A stretch of DNA of 5,271 bases, taken from NCBI GenBank assembly GCA_016649795.1, contig JAENWZ010000173.1, positions 1 through 5,271 of the forward strand, written 5' to 3'. This document shows positions 4,796-5,271 of the stretch, in pieces. The notes beneath the pieces are model-generated. The model saw only the letters and a list, made by a program, of their open reading frames with translations. It searched no databases and was not told where the DNA came from. Every line of letters begins with the position of its first letter. Position 1 is the first letter of the stretch. The stretch is from Proteiniphilum sp. (GTDB taxonomy: Bacteria; Bacteroidota; Bacteroidia; Bacteroidales; Dysgonomonadaceae). Position numbers and translations under genes: made by a program.

Positions 4796-5271
4796 CTATC
4801 GGATTCCCCGGTCGCCAAGTATTTGAAATGCATAAGAGATCTTAAACGCTATCTGGTTTAGATTAGAGCCTCTTTTATAGATGTTTTGCGTAATGTTTGT
4901 AGGTGTATAGTATTTAAACTCCATACCAAGTTTACGATAATTATAACCTAAGCCAAAAAACATGTGAGATGAGGCGGAAAATTTACTTCTATAACTCTCA
5001 CTAAAAGCGATGTATGATTCTGATAAAATAACATAGGGTACATATGCTACTTTTACGAACAGTCGGTTATTTTTGTCTAAATTTATGTAGTGGTTAAGAC
5101 CGATTGGAAATTCTATTGATTTGTAGTCAATAGCATAACCCGTATATAAGGGAGGGTTTATTTCTTTGCCGACTAAAACGTTGTCTGTTTTGTAGGCAAG
5201 ATAGTTAGCTTCGGCAAAAACGCTCCATATATACCTGTTGTAAGGAAAAATATATTCCGTCTCAATTCCAA
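4796..5271 (-). CDS. Outer-membrane beta-barrel protein, C-terminal fragment
   Basis: The last 157 residues of a protein whose start lies beyond the right edge; stop TAG at 4796-4798. The fragment alternates aromatic and polar residues in strand-like stretches separated by short turns: NRYIWSVFAEANYLAYK, LFVKVAYVPYVIL, SHMFFGLGYNYRKLGMEFKYYT, NQIAFKISYAFQIL. The G-L-G-Y-x-Y hairpin, the Y-T-P-T-N-I turn and the closing I-A-F-K-I-S-Y-A-F strand are typical of small Bacteroidota outer-membrane barrels. After the last strand the chain adds L-G-D-R-G-I-R, so it does not end on an aromatic residue. It is not evidently part of the sigma operon, being separated by 176 bp, and is clearly more AT-rich. 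Ligand and function cannot be told. Confidence 0.75.
   Translation of the reverse strand, partial: GIETEYIFPYNRYIWSVFAEANYLAYKTDNVLVGKEINPPLYTGYAIDYKSIEFPIGLNHYINLDKNNRLFVKVAYVPYVILSESYIAFSESYRSKFSASSHMFFGLGYNYRKLGMEFKYYTPTNITQNIYKRGSNLNQIAFKISYAFQILGDRGIR

Overview
The window reads as Bacteroidota, probably Bacteroidales, although nothing in it fixes a genus. Four things point this way: an ECF sigma factor / small membrane protein / Spy-CpxP-like protein operon; a C-terminal outer-membrane barrel fragment of Bacteroidota type; A-rich tracts instead of strong Shine-Dalgarno sites directly before several start codons; and compact same-strand gene clusters. Every supported gene is on the minus strand, so the transcription order runs from high to low coordinates.

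Right edge (4796-5271): the C-terminal 157 residues of an outer-membrane beta-barrel protein, visibly more AT-rich than the rest. A spacer of about 176 bp follows.

Stress-type operon (4619 down to 2654): an ECF RNA polymerase sigma factor, a 96-residue single-pass membrane protein in the anti-sigma position, a membrane-anchored Spy/CpxP-like 'periplasmic heavy-metal sensor' protein, and a small secreted protein with EF-hand-type calcium loops. A 12-bp-stem intrinsic terminator closes the operon. The EF-hand gene looks frameshifted: a third perfect EF-hand loop and a better-placed stop codon lie in the +1 frame after the annotated reading frame has drifted off. The likely logic is that envelope signals sensed by the membrane and periplasmic proteins control the sigma factor.

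Biosynthetic cassette (2579 down to the left edge): a PqqD-family protein (RiPP recognition element fold), an overlapping ATP-grasp ligase of the CarB/PylC-like type, and a fold-type III PLP decarboxylase of the DAP/ornithine/arginine class that runs off the left edge. No separate precursor peptide is visible. The decarboxylase itself begins with an extension of about 34 residues carrying a Y-x-x-P-x-I motif, which resembles the Y-x-x-P-x-L motif of lasso-peptide leaders bound by PqqD-like proteins. This is the most interesting feature here: a possible RRE-scaffolded enzyme pair in which an enzyme, not a small precursor, carries the leader-like tag. The function and product are unknown from the sequence alone.
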